Below are positions 1 through 9,115 of a stretch of 64,000 nt of DNA, one piece after another. Position numbers and translations under genes: made by a program. Source of the stretch: CALELF01 sp045617925 (GTDB taxonomy: Bacteria > Synergistota > Synergistia > Synergistales > Synergistaceae); NCBI GenBank assembly GCA_045617925.1, contig JAZLJR010000053.1, positions 47,738 through 111,737 of the forward strand. Direction: 5' to 3'. The notes under the pieces are model-generated. The model was not told the DNA's origin. It was given only the letters and a program-made list of their open reading frames with translations, and searched no databases. Within the stretch, counting starts at the first letter, position 1. Each line of letters starts with the position of its first letter.

Positions 1-82
1 TTTAGAAATTGAATTTAAGTACTGCCAGTGTTTTGGTGGTACTTTTTTTGTAATAATTTGTATCTGTTGACTGAAAAACGTT

Positions 83-111
83 TTGACAAAATATATTCCG
101 TAGTGTATAAT
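83..111 (+). promoter_or_regulatory. Sigma-70 type promoter of tRNA-Ser(GGA)
   Basis: The -35 box TTGACA (83-88) and the -10 box TATAAT (106-111) are both perfect consensus and are separated by 17 bases. It lies 58 bases upstream of the tRNA, as expected for a strong stable-RNA promoter. Confidence 0.85.
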
Positions 112-168
112 TTGCGACGTCGTCTAAAGAAGCGATACTGCAGCTGTAACTTGTTCGCTTTTACTTGC

Positions 169-262
169 GGAGAGATGTCCGAGTGGTCGAAGGAGCTCGC
201 CTGGAAAGTGAGTGAGGGGACGCAAATCTTCTCCTAGGGTTCAAATCCCTATCTCTCCGCCA
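169..262 (+). tRNA. tRNA-Ser (anticodon GGA)
   Basis: The acceptor stem GGAGAGA/TCTCTCC is perfect, followed by discriminator G and an encoded CCA. The anticodon loop CTGGAAA gives anticodon GGA, reading UCC and UCU. The long variable arm is typical of class II serine tRNAs, and the T arm is TAGGG-TTCAAAT-CCCTA. It is a single tRNA with its own consensus promoter and a hairpin terminator just downstream. Confidence 0.95.
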
Positions 263-278
263 TTTATTTTTTGATATG

Positions 279-321
279 AAAAGAGTGAGTAGTTAATATT
301 ACATTAACTACTCACTCTTTT
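279..321. terminator. Bidirectional intrinsic terminator
   Basis: A 19-bp perfect inverted repeat (279-297 with 303-321) around a 5-base loop has an A-rich 5' arm end and a T-rich 3' arm end. It therefore works for the tRNA-Ser transcript (plus) and for queA (minus), which converge here. Confidence 0.9.
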
Positions 322-329
322 TAGTATAC

Positions 330-1385
330 TTAACTTATAAAGCAGGAATCACCAAAGGAAAAAAATCTATATTTTTCTTTTACAGCTGTTTCGTATGATT
401 TCATTGTAAATTCATAGCCAGCAAACGCTGAAACAAGCATCAGTAATGTACTTTCAGGTAAGTGAAAATTTGTTATTAATTTATCCACGATTTGAAAACG
501 AAAGCCTGGAGAAATAAAAAGGCGTGTATCAAGTATCCCTTCTTTTATTCCTCCATATACACTGGCAAAACTTTCAAGCGTTCTAACAACTGTAGTGCCT
601 ACTGCAATAACTGGTCTTCCTGCATTTTTTTGTTCGTTAATTAGTGCTGCTGTTTCTTTTGATATTTGGCACATTTCACTATGCATAATATGTTCACTAA
701 TGTTTTCTGTCTTTACAGGACGAAATGTGCCTAATCCAACTTGTAATGTAACATATGCAATTTTTACGCCTTTTTCTTTTATGCGATTTAATAAATCTTG
801 TGTAAAATGAAGACCAGCGGTTGGAGCTGCTACAGAATTTTCCTTTAATCTATTGTTATACACTGTCTGATAGCGTTCATCAGGTGCAGTAGTTGATTTT
901 ATATAGTGGGGAAGTGGTGTATGACCAAACTTATGAATTAAGCTTATAGGGTCCTGTGTATCGTCAAAAATTATTTCTCTCAGTCCATCTTCTAAATATC
1001 CACCAACTGTAATGATATTCTGTTCATCTAGCATCAGTCTTGTTAGTGGCTTGCACTTTTTTCCAGGCTTTAACAGAACTTTCCATATCTTATGATTTTC
1101 TGTTGGTGCTAGGAAAAACACCTCTACATTTGCACCGTCACCGCTTGAATTAATTTTGGTTGCAAAAACTCTTGCTGGTAATACTCGTGTGTCATTTAAG
1201 ACAAGTAAGTCACCTGGATTTAAATAGTCTATAATGTCATAGAAATGCTTATGTTCAAGAGTCATCTTATCTCTATGCATAACGAGCAAACGAGAATAAT
1301 CCCTCGGTTCAATTGGATTTTGTGCTATTTGTTCAGGTGGTAGGTAGTAATCATATGAAGAAGTTTTTGTTAAATCTTTGTTCAT
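330..1385 (-). CDS. queA: S-adenosylmethionine:tRNA ribosyltransferase-isomerase QueA
   Basis: QueA transfers and isomerises the ribosyl part of SAM onto preQ1 in position 34 of GUN tRNAs, giving epoxyqueuosine. The product is 351 residues, a normal family length. It carries the N-terminal YDLP-like start (YDYYLPPEQIAQ), the RLLV segment, the AAPTAGLHFT motif and the VGLGTFRPV motif typical of QueA. The C-terminal NFHLPESTLLMLVSAFAG block is also intact. It is the last gene of its transcript before a shared terminator, and xth ends 34 bases upstream. A queuosine-precursor transporter gene (queT) lies at 18985, so this organism probably salvages preQ1 or a related base and completes queuosine itself. 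Confidence 0.96.
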   Translation of the reverse strand: MNKDLTKTSSYDYYLPPEQIAQNPIEPRDYSRLLVMHRDKMTLEHKHFYDIIDYLNPGDLLVLNDTRVLPARVFATKINSSGDGANVEVFFLAPTENHKIWKVLLKPGKKCKPLTRLMLDEQNIITVGGYLEDGLREIIFDDTQDPISLIHKFGHTPLPHYIKSTTAPDERYQTVYNNRLKENSVAAPTAGLHFTQDLLNRIKEKGVKIAYVTLQVGLGTFRPVKTENISEHIMHSEMCQISKETAALINEQKNAGRPVIAVGTTVVRTLESFASVYGGIKEGILDTRLFISPGFRFQIVDKLITNFHLPESTLLMLVSAFAGYEFTMKSYETAVKEKYRFFSFGDSCFIS

Positions 1386-1419
1386 AATTAATCTCTTGTA
1401 TTGTTATTAATATTATAGG

Positions 1420-2226
1420 TTATTTAAAATATGCAACTACTGCTGTATGGTCAGAAGGTCGTTCCAATGCACGAAATTTTTTTTCAACTAATAAATTTTC
1501 AGCTCTGTTTGAAATGTTGGAAGTTGCTAAAATATGATCTATTCGCCAGCCAATATTTCTTTCCAATGAATTCTTCACTCTGTAATCCCAAAAAGTAAAA
1601 TTTCCAGGTTCTGGTAAAAACTGTCTGAATAAATCAGTAAAACCCCAATTTATAACATTTTCAAAGGCGTTGCGCACATCTATATGAAAACAGACATTAT
1701 CCTTTTTACCTTTAGGCTGAGCAATATCAATTTCTGTTCTTGCAACATTAATATCCCCAACCCAAATAATATTTTGGTCAGGTGAATAGTAATCTTTAAG
1801 CATTTTTTGAATCCGTTCAAAAAAACGGATTTTATATGGATAATCGGCGTGTGTAATATCCTTACCTTGTGGAATATATGTATTCATAATGGTAATATCA
1901 CCAAATGTAACTCTTATTACGCGACAAGCTTCACTCTCAGCTTTTGCTTCATCCTCAACCTCTGGTAAACCAAGAAGTATATTATCCGCTTTTATTTTAC
2001 TCAAAACTGCAACTCCATTGTAGCTTTTCATTCCCTTGAAGTATGTATTATAGCCTAAATTTTCAAAGAAAGCTTTTGGAAACTCAGAATCTTGGCACTT
2101 AGTTTCTTGTAGGCAGAGAATTGTGGGGGAGTCATTACTTTTCAACCACGGTTCAAGTATGTGTAATCTTGAACGAACTGAATTAACGTTAAAGGTTGCA
2201 ACAGAAAAATTTTCTAAATTAGCCAT
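1420..2226 (-). CDS. xth: Exodeoxyribonuclease III (class II AP endonuclease)
   Basis: This exonuclease III family enzyme cuts DNA at abasic sites and removes 3'-blocking groups in base excision repair. The 268-residue product has the metal-binding LQETKCQD motif, the WVGDINVA motif (catalytic Asp and Asn) and the C-terminal SDHTAVVAYF motif with the catalytic Asp-His pair. Length is standard. It shares the minus-strand direction with queA but is separated from guaB upstream by a strong hairpin terminator, so it probably has its own promoter. The type 4 uracil-DNA glycosylase gene at 30267 could produce the abasic sites this enzyme processes. Confidence 0.94.
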   Translation of the reverse strand: MANLENFSVATFNVNSVRSRLHILEPWLKSNDSPTILCLQETKCQDSEFPKAFFENLGYNTYFKGMKSYNGVAVLSKIKADNILLGLPEVEDEAKAESEACRVIRVTFGDITIMNTYIPQGKDITHADYPYKIRFFERIQKMLKDYYSPDQNIIWVGDINVARTEIDIAQPKGKKDNVCFHIDVRNAFENVINWGFTDLFRQFLPEPGNFTFWDYRVKNSLERNIGWRIDHILATSNISNRAENLLVEKKFRALERPSDHTAVVAYFK

Positions 2227-2242
2227 GAATTTTACCTCAAAA

Positions 2243-2271
2243 ATAGGCAGAGCATTAAAGCTCTGCCTATT
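2243..2271 (-). terminator. Intrinsic terminator after guaB
   Basis: An 11-bp stem (2243-2253 with 2260-2270, arm ATAGGCAGAGC) is followed on the minus strand by a T tract. It lies immediately downstream of the guaB stop codon. Confidence 0.85.
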
Positions 2272-2280
2272 GCTTTTGTC

Positions 2281-3756
2281 TTATTCCTCAGCCCAATAGT
2301 TTGGCGCTTCTTTTGTAATAACGATATCGTGTGGGTGGCTTTCCTTCATTGAAGCGGATGTTACTTGGACAAATTGAGCTTCTTCATGTAACGCTTGTAT
2401 ATTTTTAGCACCACAATAGCCCATACCTGCTCTTATGCCACCAACCATTTGGTAAACAACTGAAGATAACGAGCCTTTATATGCTACCATTCCTTCAATT
2501 CCTTCTGGAACAAGTTTATCTTCTTTTGCTCCTTCTTGGAAATATCTATCTTTACTGCATCCACCCTTCATTGCTCCAAGGGACCCCATTCCACGATAAG
2601 TCTTAAATGAACGACCTTTATAAATAACCTGTTCGCCCGGGCTTTCTTCAGTTCCTGCAAAGAGTGAGCCTATCATAACAGAATCAGCACCAGCTGCAAG
2701 AGCCTTAACTATATCTCCAGAATAACGTATTCCGCCATCGGCTATAACAGTTTTTCCCCTTTTATGAGCAATATTTGCCACATTTAATACTGCAGCAACC
2801 TGTGGAACTCCAATACCTGCGACGATTCGCGTCGTGCATATGGAGCCTGGTCCTATTCCAACCTTAACACCATCTGCACCTGCATCAAATAGAGCTTCTG
2901 CAGCTTCTGCTGTGGCAATATTTCCACCAATTAGTGGTAAATCTGGATATTTATTTCGTAGGTATGCAACTTGATCTAATACCATTTGTGAGTGACCGTG
3001 AGCGGTGTCTACAATAATCACATCAACCCCGGCTTTTACCAGTGCATCAGCTCTTTCACGTGAATCCTTGCCAACACCTATGGCAGCACCAACAGCAAGA
3101 CGCCCTCTGCTATCTTTGGTAGCATTAGGATAGTTTTGAGCCTTTAAAATATCCTTAATTGTAACGAGACCTTTTAAGTGGAAATTATCATCTACTAAAG
3201 GTAATTTTTCTACCTTATGCCCCTTTAGGATTTCTCTTGCTTGCTGTAACGTAGTCCCAACCGGTGCAGTAACAAGCCCGTCTTTTGTCATAACATTACT
3301 GATTAGTTGCTCTAAATCTGTGACAAAACGCAAGTCTCTATTTGTAATAATGCCAACAAGCTTTAAATCATTGTCAACAATTGGAACTCCAGATATGTGA
3401 AAGTGTTCCATTAAGGCAACAGCTTCCTGTATTTTTTGTTCCGGATGACAATAAAATGGATCAACAATGACACCAGACTCGGATCTCTTTACTCTATCTA
3501 CATGCAATGCTTGTGCTTCAATTGGCATATTTCTGTGCATAATGCCTATGCCACCTTCTCTTGCTAAGGCAATAGCCATAGATGCCTCAGTAACAGTGTC
3601 CATTGCAGCAGAGCAAATGGGGATATTTAACTTGATCTGCGGAACCAGCTTTGTTGTAACATCTACAGCATTTGGTAAAACTGTGCTGTAAGCTGGCACC
3701 AACAAAACATCGTCAAACGTAAACCCGTTAAAGTCTGCGAACTTGCTTTTCATCAT
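2281..3756 (-). CDS. guaB: Inosine-5'-monophosphate dehydrogenase
   Basis: GuaB oxidises IMP to XMP with NAD+, the committed step of GMP synthesis. The 491-residue product has the catalytic TIM barrel split by a pair of CBS domains at about residues 95-205. The active-site loop GIGPGSICTTR (catalytic Cys) and the flap region with the MGSLGAMKGG segment are present. The start is the first of two adjacent ATG codons, 7 bases after a good GGAGG ribosome site. ispDF lies just upstream, with only a short gap. Confidence 0.97.
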   Translation of the reverse strand: MMKSKFADFNGFTFDDVLLVPAYSTVLPNAVDVTTKLVPQIKLNIPICSAAMDTVTEASMAIALAREGGIGIMHRNMPIEAQALHVDRVKRSESGVIVDPFYCHPEQKIQEAVALMEHFHISGVPIVDNDLKLVGIITNRDLRFVTDLEQLISNVMTKDGLVTAPVGTTLQQAREILKGHKVEKLPLVDDNFHLKGLVTIKDILKAQNYPNATKDSRGRLAVGAAIGVGKDSRERADALVKAGVDVIIVDTAHGHSQMVLDQVAYLRNKYPDLPLIGGNIATAEAAEALFDAGADGVKVGIGPGSICTTRIVAGIGVPQVAAVLNVANIAHKRGKTVIADGGIRYSGDIVKALAAGADSVMIGSLFAGTEESPGEQVIYKGRSFKTYRGMGSLGAMKGGCSKDRYFQEGAKEDKLVPEGIEGMVAYKGSLSSVVYQMVGGIRAGMGYCGAKNIQALHEEAQFVQVTSASMKESHPHDIVITKEAPNYWAEE

Positions 3757-3792
3757 GTCATAACCTCCATGAAAATTTATTATACTTGTTTT

Positions 3793-4974
3793 TTATTTAC
3801 ATAACTTAGTCAAGGTGGCGACTGTATGGCAAATCATACATTCGCCCCTGCCAACTGAACCAGCTTCCTCTCCAGATTTAACTTTTAAGTTAAAGAATTT
3901 TGCAGATTGTTCTACATCAGATTTACTCGACATTTCATCTATTATTACGCTATTTATGTTATCTATCATCTTTGGAATAAGGTTACCTAGACGAGGTATT
4001 TGAGTGGTCAAGACAGAATCTATCCATTCAATAGACCAACCATCACTTAACACTCGTTGTATACTGTTTCTTAATAATTCAATACTATTAACATCTTTAT
4101 AAAGAGTGTCGCTTGCTGGAAAAAGAGTTCCTATATCTGGCAAGCCTGCTGCACCAAGCAATGCATCACATACAGCATGCGTGATTAAATCAGCATCTGA
4201 GTGACCAAGTAGCCCCATATCAAAAGGAATTTCAAGCCCAGCTAAAATTAGTTTTCTTCCTTTTACTAACCTATGTATATCATAGCCATAACCAACCCGA
4301 GAGATTTTAGTCATAGGATTTTCTGTCAATTTTTCCGCCACCTGCCAGTCAAATTTATCTGTAATTTTAAAGTTCATTTCGTCTCCAATAACATAGCCAA
4401 CTGAATTCTCATTGACTAGCATTGCCTCTGCTTCATCTCTTATGGTGGGATCTTTGTCCAATAATTCTAATAACACATTTTTGTTGACTAACTGAGGTGT
4501 TTGGGTTCTATAAATTTTTGAACGATCTATTATTGTAAGTTTTTCGTTTTCAATATGTTTTAATGCGTCAGATGATGGCAACAGGGGAATTACTGTTTCG
4601 TGATTACTATTAGCATTTATCAATCTTAAAATCAAGTCTGTAGTAACAAATGGTCTTGCAGCATCATGTATTAAGGCATATTCTCCCTTGGCTGCTAAAA
4701 GACCTGCCTTGACAGATAAAGCTCGTTCAGCTCCTCCAGAAACACACTTGATGTTTAAGTTTAGCTTCTTACACTCATCTATACATGAAGTTAAATATGC
4801 CTGTGGCAATACAAGCACAACATCTAGCAGCGTATCTCCTAACAATTTGAGAGCTGTCCTGCAAGACCAAAGCCAAACAGGAGTATTTCCTAGTTTTCTA
4901 AATTGTTTAGGAATTCCACCAAGTCTCGTGCCACTTCCACCAGCAACAATTATAAAAGAATATGTTTTTTGCAT
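3793..4974 (-). CDS. ispDF: Bifunctional IspD-IspF (MEP pathway)
   Basis: A fusion of two MEP isoprenoid enzymes. Residues 1 to about 225 are IspD, the CTP:MEP cytidylyltransferase, with the GGSGTRLGG nucleotide-binding loop and the HDAARPFV motif. Residues about 226-393 are IspF, the cyclodiphosphate synthase, starting at GYGYDIHRLV with zinc-binding Asp and His, then GLLGHSDADLITHA. Such fusions occur in several lineages, but in Bacillota the two are usually separate genes. Together with dxr and ispG in this window it makes four of the seven MEP steps visible here. It lies 5 bases downstream of recR. Confidence 0.96.
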   Translation of the reverse strand: MQKTYSFIIVAGGSGTRLGGIPKQFRKLGNTPVWLWSCRTALKLLGDTLLDVVLVLPQAYLTSCIDECKKLNLNIKCVSGGAERALSVKAGLLAAKGEYALIHDAARPFVTTDLILRLINANSNHETVIPLLPSSDALKHIENEKLTIIDRSKIYRTQTPQLVNKNVLLELLDKDPTIRDEAEAMLVNENSVGYVIGDEMNFKITDKFDWQVAEKLTENPMTKISRVGYGYDIHRLVKGRKLILAGLEIPFDMGLLGHSDADLITHAVCDALLGAAGLPDIGTLFPASDTLYKDVNSIELLRNSIQRVLSDGWSIEWIDSVLTTQIPRLGNLIPKMIDNINSVIIDEMSSKSDVEQSAKFFNLKVKSGEEAGSVGRGECMICHTVATLTKLCK

Positions 4975-4979
4975 TATAA

Positions 4980-5579
4980 TTATTCCATTTCTTGCCTTGA
5001 ATCAAGTGCAATATGTAAAGTTACACGGTCCGCATAGCCGATAGAGCCCCCCACAGGAAGACCATAGGATAATCTTGAAATTTTTACTGGAAAGTCTTTT
5101 AATGTATCACGCAATGCAAAGGCAGTTAAATCACCTTCCAAACGTGGAGAAGTGGCTATAATAACCTCTCGAATATTACTATTTGCTATACGCTTTGCAA
5201 GAGCTTCTAAACTTTTAAGAGGTATAGTTTCGTTATTTAACGGTGAATAACGACCTCCTAAAACATGATAGAGCCCATTGTAAACTCCAGCCTGTTCTAT
5301 TGCCACACAATCTTCTTCTGTTTCAACAATACAAAGAGTTTTTTTATCTCTCATGTCATCACGGCAAATTGGACAAATATCTGCATCACTTATAGAACCA
5401 CAGATTTCACAATGTTTGATATTTTCTGCTAGGGCTAATAGAGCATTAGCAAAAGTCTTTATCATATCTTTGTTTTGGCGAAGAAGGTAAAAAACCATTC
5501 TTCTTGCAGTTTTTTCACCAACACCTGGCAATTTACTCCATATAGAAATGAGACTGCCAATGCTATCTGGTAATATCAT
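4980..5579 (-). CDS. recR: Recombination mediator RecR
   Basis: RecR works with RecO and RecF to load RecA on gapped DNA. The 199-residue product has the N-terminal helix-hairpin-helix (GVGEKTARRM), a C4 zinc finger (CEICG...CPIC at about residues 57-72), a Toprim domain with CIVETEEDC, and the C-terminal SYGLPVGGSIGYAD Walker-B-like region. It starts one base away from the ybaB stop, the classic ybaB-recR pair. The usual upstream partner dnaX is not here. Confidence 0.96.
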   Translation of the reverse strand: MILPDSIGSLISIWSKLPGVGEKTARRMVFYLLRQNKDMIKTFANALLALAENIKHCEICGSISDADICPICRDDMRDKKTLCIVETEEDCVAIEQAGVYNGLYHVLGGRYSPLNNETIPLKSLEALAKRIANSNIREVIIATSPRLEGDLTAFALRDTLKDFPVKISRLSYGLPVGGSIGYADRVTLHIALDSRQEME

Positions 5580-5903
5580 CTAAAATAGACCACCAAATCC
5601 ACCACCGAATGCATTTAATCCACCTGAAACTGCATTCATTTTCTTTTCTGACTCAATTTTTGCTTTTTCCTGTGCGTCTTTTATAGCGACTACTAGCAAA
5701 TCTTCAAGCATCTCAAGATCTTCAGCGTCAACTGCATCTTTTGTCAGCTTTATTGATATTATATCTCCAGAGCCAGTAACTGTAGCGTTTACAGCACCAC
5801 CACCAGCAGTCCCTGTTATCCTTGCATTGTCTAGCTCTTGTTGCGCAAGTGTCATTTGAGCCTGCATCTTTTGTGCTTGTTTCAAAATTTTATCCATTTT
5901 CAT
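5580..5903 (-). CDS. ybaB: YbaB/EbfC family nucleoid-associated protein
   Basis: A small 107-residue DNA-binding protein of the YbaB/EbfC family, which forms tweezer-shaped dimers and coats DNA. The N-terminal amphipathic helix (KILKQAQKMQAQM), the central beta region and the glycine-rich C-terminus (GGFGGLF) fit the family. It abuts recR, matching the conserved pairing. A GGAG ribosome site lies about 10 bases before the start; an in-frame ATG two codons on is an alternative start. Confidence 0.93.
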   Translation of the reverse strand: MKMDKILKQAQKMQAQMTLAQQELDNARITGTAGGGAVNATVTGSGDIISIKLTKDAVDAEDLEMLEDLLVVAIKDAQEKAKIESEKKMNAVSGGLNAFGGGFGGLF

Positions 5904-5941
5904 AATTGATGCTCTCCAATCATTCTGTCATATAGACAGTT

Positions 5942-7690
5942 TTATTTATCTGTGTTGTTTTTGTATGTATCTAGGTGTAAAAAAGTAGCAATAACAAGTA
6001 ATGCAAATTTAGGTAATTTTATAATTCGTTTCCAGCGGAAAGGTTCTTGAATTACTCTATAAAGCCATTCCAAACCTAGCTTTTGCCAAGATTTGGGGGC
6101 ACGAGTCAACCTACCGCTAAGAACATCCATAGTTCCACCTATTCCCATACCAATTGTGGCTCCAGTCTTTTGTAGATTATCATAGAGCCAATACTCTTGT
6201 TTGGGCACGCCTAAACCAACAAATAATATATCTGCACCGCTTGATTTTATATCTGCGCATATCTCATCAATCTGTGCTGGAGTAAAGAAACCATTTCTAG
6301 TATAGGAAACTTGCAAGGATGGAAATTGTTCTTTCAACTTAGCTGTTGCTTCTTCTGCAACACCTTTTTGCCCACCAAGGAAAGCTAATTTTAAATCATT
6401 CTTTGATGCAAACTCTGCTAAATCAACAGTAAATTCGCAACCTGGTATTCTTTCTTGAACTGGTGTGCGTAAAAATTTTAATGCAGTTATAAGCCCCATA
6501 CCATCGGGTAACACAAGAGAAGCATTTTGGACAACATTAGCATATCTTTTGTCCGTTCTGCTCAAAAGTGCAGCAAGTGCATCAGGTGTAACTATGATGT
6601 GGGGTGTATTTTTTTCTGTAGAAAACCAACTACTAACCTTGCTTAATGCGAACTTTTTTGATACATTGTCTGCCCTTATACCCCAAAGTGTAGGGTGGCG
6701 TTTATCCAGTGTCATTGTGTCTTCCTTTCTGTCAAAAAATATAAAGACTAATGATAATACAAACATTATGAAAAAGATGTTGTGCCTAATGCGTCCAGTT
6801 CCACACAAAGAAAGCAAAATGCTTGATATTATAGAACAAAACACATATACATTAATTGCTGTTGAGTGTGTATAACCAGAAGAAAGCATAGTGGAGTATA
6901 CTGCCATATGTGGTGCAAAGTTATTCTTTGAGATAAAAAATCTAAAGACATTTTCAACCCAAGTCGTTACCAAAAGCAAAAAGAAGCCAAAGCTCATTAG
7001 CAACATTGAATAGAGAGGAATACCGCAACTTACTGTTCTGATAAATGTTCCTGCAAACAAAACACCCCATAAGGCGGTCAAAGGTTCTGTAAGTCGCCTG
7101 TAAGTATACGTTTGGCGTCTAAAGAATGTAAAAAATATACATAAGCTTGCAAGGCAAATAAATAATATATCCCCCTGTATACCTGTAAAAACTAAGACAT
7201 GGGCAGTAAACACTAACCATAATGATAAAATCATTGGACCAGCAAGCCCAGGTATATCATCAAGTGCATTTAAAGCAATGGGGAACAAGCCAAAAACTAA
7301 AGCGCCAATTGCAATTGATGCAACGTAGCTAATACAATAGAATTCATTCGGGCTTATTTCAACAAAACTTACTCTTGTGCCACCTATTGAAAAAATAATG
7401 CCAATAATAAAATAACATATTTCAAGATTTCTTACCATTTGAAACCGTTGGCAAAAGCCAAAACATGCAGCAACAACAGCGGCAGCACATGTCATTCGCA
7501 GAAGCGAATCTTCCATCCAAATTCCCATTAGGGCTATTGTGGCAATTAGTGAAATATCTTTGAAATAAAAATATTGATCACTCTCTAGGTGCTCTTTAAA
7601 AAAATACTGCAATAGCAAACAGGAAGCACACAATACAAATATAAATAAAGAATTCTGAATTAATGTTTGTGACATAAATCCTATCCTCAT
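5942..7690 (-). CDS. Fusion of a degenerate WecA-like membrane domain with a WecG/TagA glycosyltransferase
   Basis: A 582-residue protein in two parts. Residues about 365-560 are a GT26 domain (WecG/TagA/CpsF family), which in relatives moves ManNAc or ManNAcA onto undecaprenyl-PP-GlcNAc. PDGMG (likely catalytic Asp near 396), GVPKQE (494-499) and the EWLYR...EP C-terminus are intact. Residues 1 to about 320 contain roughly ten membrane segments. They line up with the genuine WecA/TagO enzyme at 34197: GIWMED against GYVDDM, LNALDDIPGL against NAYNFIDGMDGL, FFRRQTYTYRRLTEP against the FLGDGGS segment, and SKNNFAPHMAVYSTML against the GHTHH segment. The catalytic FLGD Asp and the HxHH are lost, so this half looks like a pseudoenzyme. 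An internal ATG five codons in (7675) has a better ribosome site (AGGATAGGA) and may be the true start. GT26 assignment is strong; the WecA-like reading is inference. Confidence 0.85.
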   Translation of the reverse strand: MRIGFMSQTLIQNSLFIFVLCASCLLLQYFFKEHLESDQYFYFKDISLIATIALMGIWMEDSLLRMTCAAAVVAACFGFCQRFQMVRNLEICYFIIGIIFSIGGTRVSFVEISPNEFYCISYVASIAIGALVFGLFPIALNALDDIPGLAGPMILSLWLVFTAHVLVFTGIQGDILFICLASLCIFFTFFRRQTYTYRRLTEPLTALWGVLFAGTFIRTVSCGIPLYSMLLMSFGFFLLLVTTWVENVFRFFISKNNFAPHMAVYSTMLSSGYTHSTAINVYVFCSIISSILLSLCGTGRIRHNIFFIMFVLSLVFIFFDRKEDTMTLDKRHPTLWGIRADNVSKKFALSKVSSWFSTEKNTPHIIVTPDALAALLSRTDKRYANVVQNASLVLPDGMGLITALKFLRTPVQERIPGCEFTVDLAEFASKNDLKLAFLGGQKGVAEEATAKLKEQFPSLQVSYTRNGFFTPAQIDEICADIKSSGADILFVGLGVPKQEYWLYDNLQKTGATIGMGIGGTMDVLSGRLTRAPKSWQKLGLEWLYRVIQEPFRWKRIIKLPKFALLVIATFLHLDTYKNNTDK

Positions 7691-7703
7691 TTTTATAAAT
7701 ACA

Positions 7704-7736
7704 ATAAAGAGGCTAAGAGTTAACCAGCCTCTTTAT
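7704..7736 (-). terminator. Hairpin terminator after serS
   Basis: An 11-bp stem (7704-7714 with 7726-7736, arms ATAAAGAGGCT and AGCCTCTTTAT) sits between serS and the membrane glycosyltransferase. The T tract after it on the minus strand is interrupted (TGTATTT), so termination may be partial. Confidence 0.65.
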
Positions 7737-7741
7737 AAGTA

Positions 7742-9013
7742 TTAGCTTATTTTTTCTATATTTCCCATATATGGACGCAAAACAGAAGGAATGACAACAC
7801 TGCCGTCTGCCTGCTGATAGTTCTCCAGTATAGCGATAAGCGTCCTGCCTATAGCTAATCCAGAACCATTTAATGTGTGAACCAATCTTGGTTTTGAACC
7901 ATTACTTGGTTTATATCTCATATTTAATCTACGAGCTTGGAAATCTTCGCAATTGCTGCAAGAGCTAATTTCCCTATACATATTCTGTGAAGGCAACCAA
8001 ACCTCAATGTCATAGGTTTTGGATGCACCAAATCCCATATCGCCAGTTGAAAGAACAATTACTCTATATGGAATTTCTAAAAGTTGCAAAACTTTTTCTG
8101 CACAATTAGTCATATGTTCAAGCTCATCATAGCTCTTTTCAGGAGTAGATATTTTTACCATTTCTACCTTGTCAAACTGGTGTTGGCGGAGCATTCCACG
8201 CATATCCCTGCCATAGCTACCAGCCTCTCTTCTAAAACAAGGAGTATATGCACAATAATATTTTGGTAGGTCTGTCTCCTTAAAGGTTTCTCCGCTATGA
8301 ATATTTGTCAACGGCACTTCTGCCGTAGGAATCAACCAAAGGTCATCGTTATTGCATCTGTATAAATCTTCAGCAAATTTCGGTAGTTGACCAGTGCCAG
8401 TCATAGTTTTTGTGTTTACGAGAACAGGTGGCATAACTTCCGTAAAACCATGCTCACGTGTATGTAAATCTAGCATAAAATTGAGTAGAGCTCTTTCTAA
8501 TTTGGCTCCATAACCTTTTAAAATTGTAAAACGGCTTTCTGCTAGTTTAACACCACGTTCAAAATCAAGTATGTCTAAAGCTTCACCTATTTCCCAATGC
8601 GGCTTTGGTTCAAAATCAAATTCTCTTGGCTCTCCCCAACGACGAATTTCTACATTGTCGTTTTCGTCTTTGCCAATTGGAACAGTAGAGTGGGGCATAT
8701 TAGGAATTGATAAAGCCATTGAGTTTAACTCTTCTTGAATTTTGTTAGAGTCATCATCTAATTTTTTTATTTCATCGCCTAAATTTCTAATTTCGTTTTG
8801 CAATTCAGTGGCATCCTCACCATTACGTTTCATGATACCAACCTGTTTTGAGCCAGAGTTTCTTTTCTCTTTTAGAGTTTCAACCTTAACTAAAATTTCA
8901 CGACGTGATTTTTCCAATTCCATAAATTTGTCTAGGTCAAAAGCATTGTTACGGGATTGTAACATGGCTTTAACTGTTTCGTAGTTTTCTCTAACCCACT
9001 TTATATCTAACAT
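7742..9013 (-). CDS. serS: Seryl-tRNA synthetase
   Basis: A class II aminoacyl-tRNA synthetase that charges tRNA-Ser; two of its substrates, tRNA-Ser(GGA) and tRNA-Ser(UGA), are encoded in this window. The 423-residue product has the long N-terminal coiled-coil arm (about residues 30-100) that grips the serine tRNA variable arm. Motif 2 (the CFRREAGSYGRDMRGMLRQHQF region) and motif 3 (GSGLAIGRTL) are present. A GGAGG ribosome site lies 7 bases before the ATG. No T-box leader is visible in the roughly 100-base gap upstream. Confidence 0.97.
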   Translation of the reverse strand: MLDIKWVRENYETVKAMLQSRNNAFDLDKFMELEKSRREILVKVETLKEKRNSGSKQVGIMKRNGEDATELQNEIRNLGDEIKKLDDDSNKIQEELNSMALSIPNMPHSTVPIGKDENDNVEIRRWGEPREFDFEPKPHWEIGEALDILDFERGVKLAESRFTILKGYGAKLERALLNFMLDLHTREHGFTEVMPPVLVNTKTMTGTGQLPKFAEDLYRCNNDDLWLIPTAEVPLTNIHSGETFKETDLPKYYCAYTPCFRREAGSYGRDMRGMLRQHQFDKVEMVKISTPEKSYDELEHMTNCAEKVLQLLEIPYRVIVLSTGDMGFGASKTYDIEVWLPSQNMYREISSCSNCEDFQARRLNMRYKPSNGSKPRLVHTLNGSGLAIGRTLIAILENYQQADGSVVIPSVLRPYMGNIEKIS

Positions 9014-9115
9014 AATATGCCTCCAAAAATCTATAAATAAACTATATAGTCCACAAAATCAACAGACGCATTATAACAGAAATTATTTATTTTTTCACTA
9101 AAATAAATCAGTAAT

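Noticed and set aside
28..237. 69-codon frame at the window start
   Set aside because: It reads through the tRNA-Ser promoter and most of the tRNA itself; no ribosome site.
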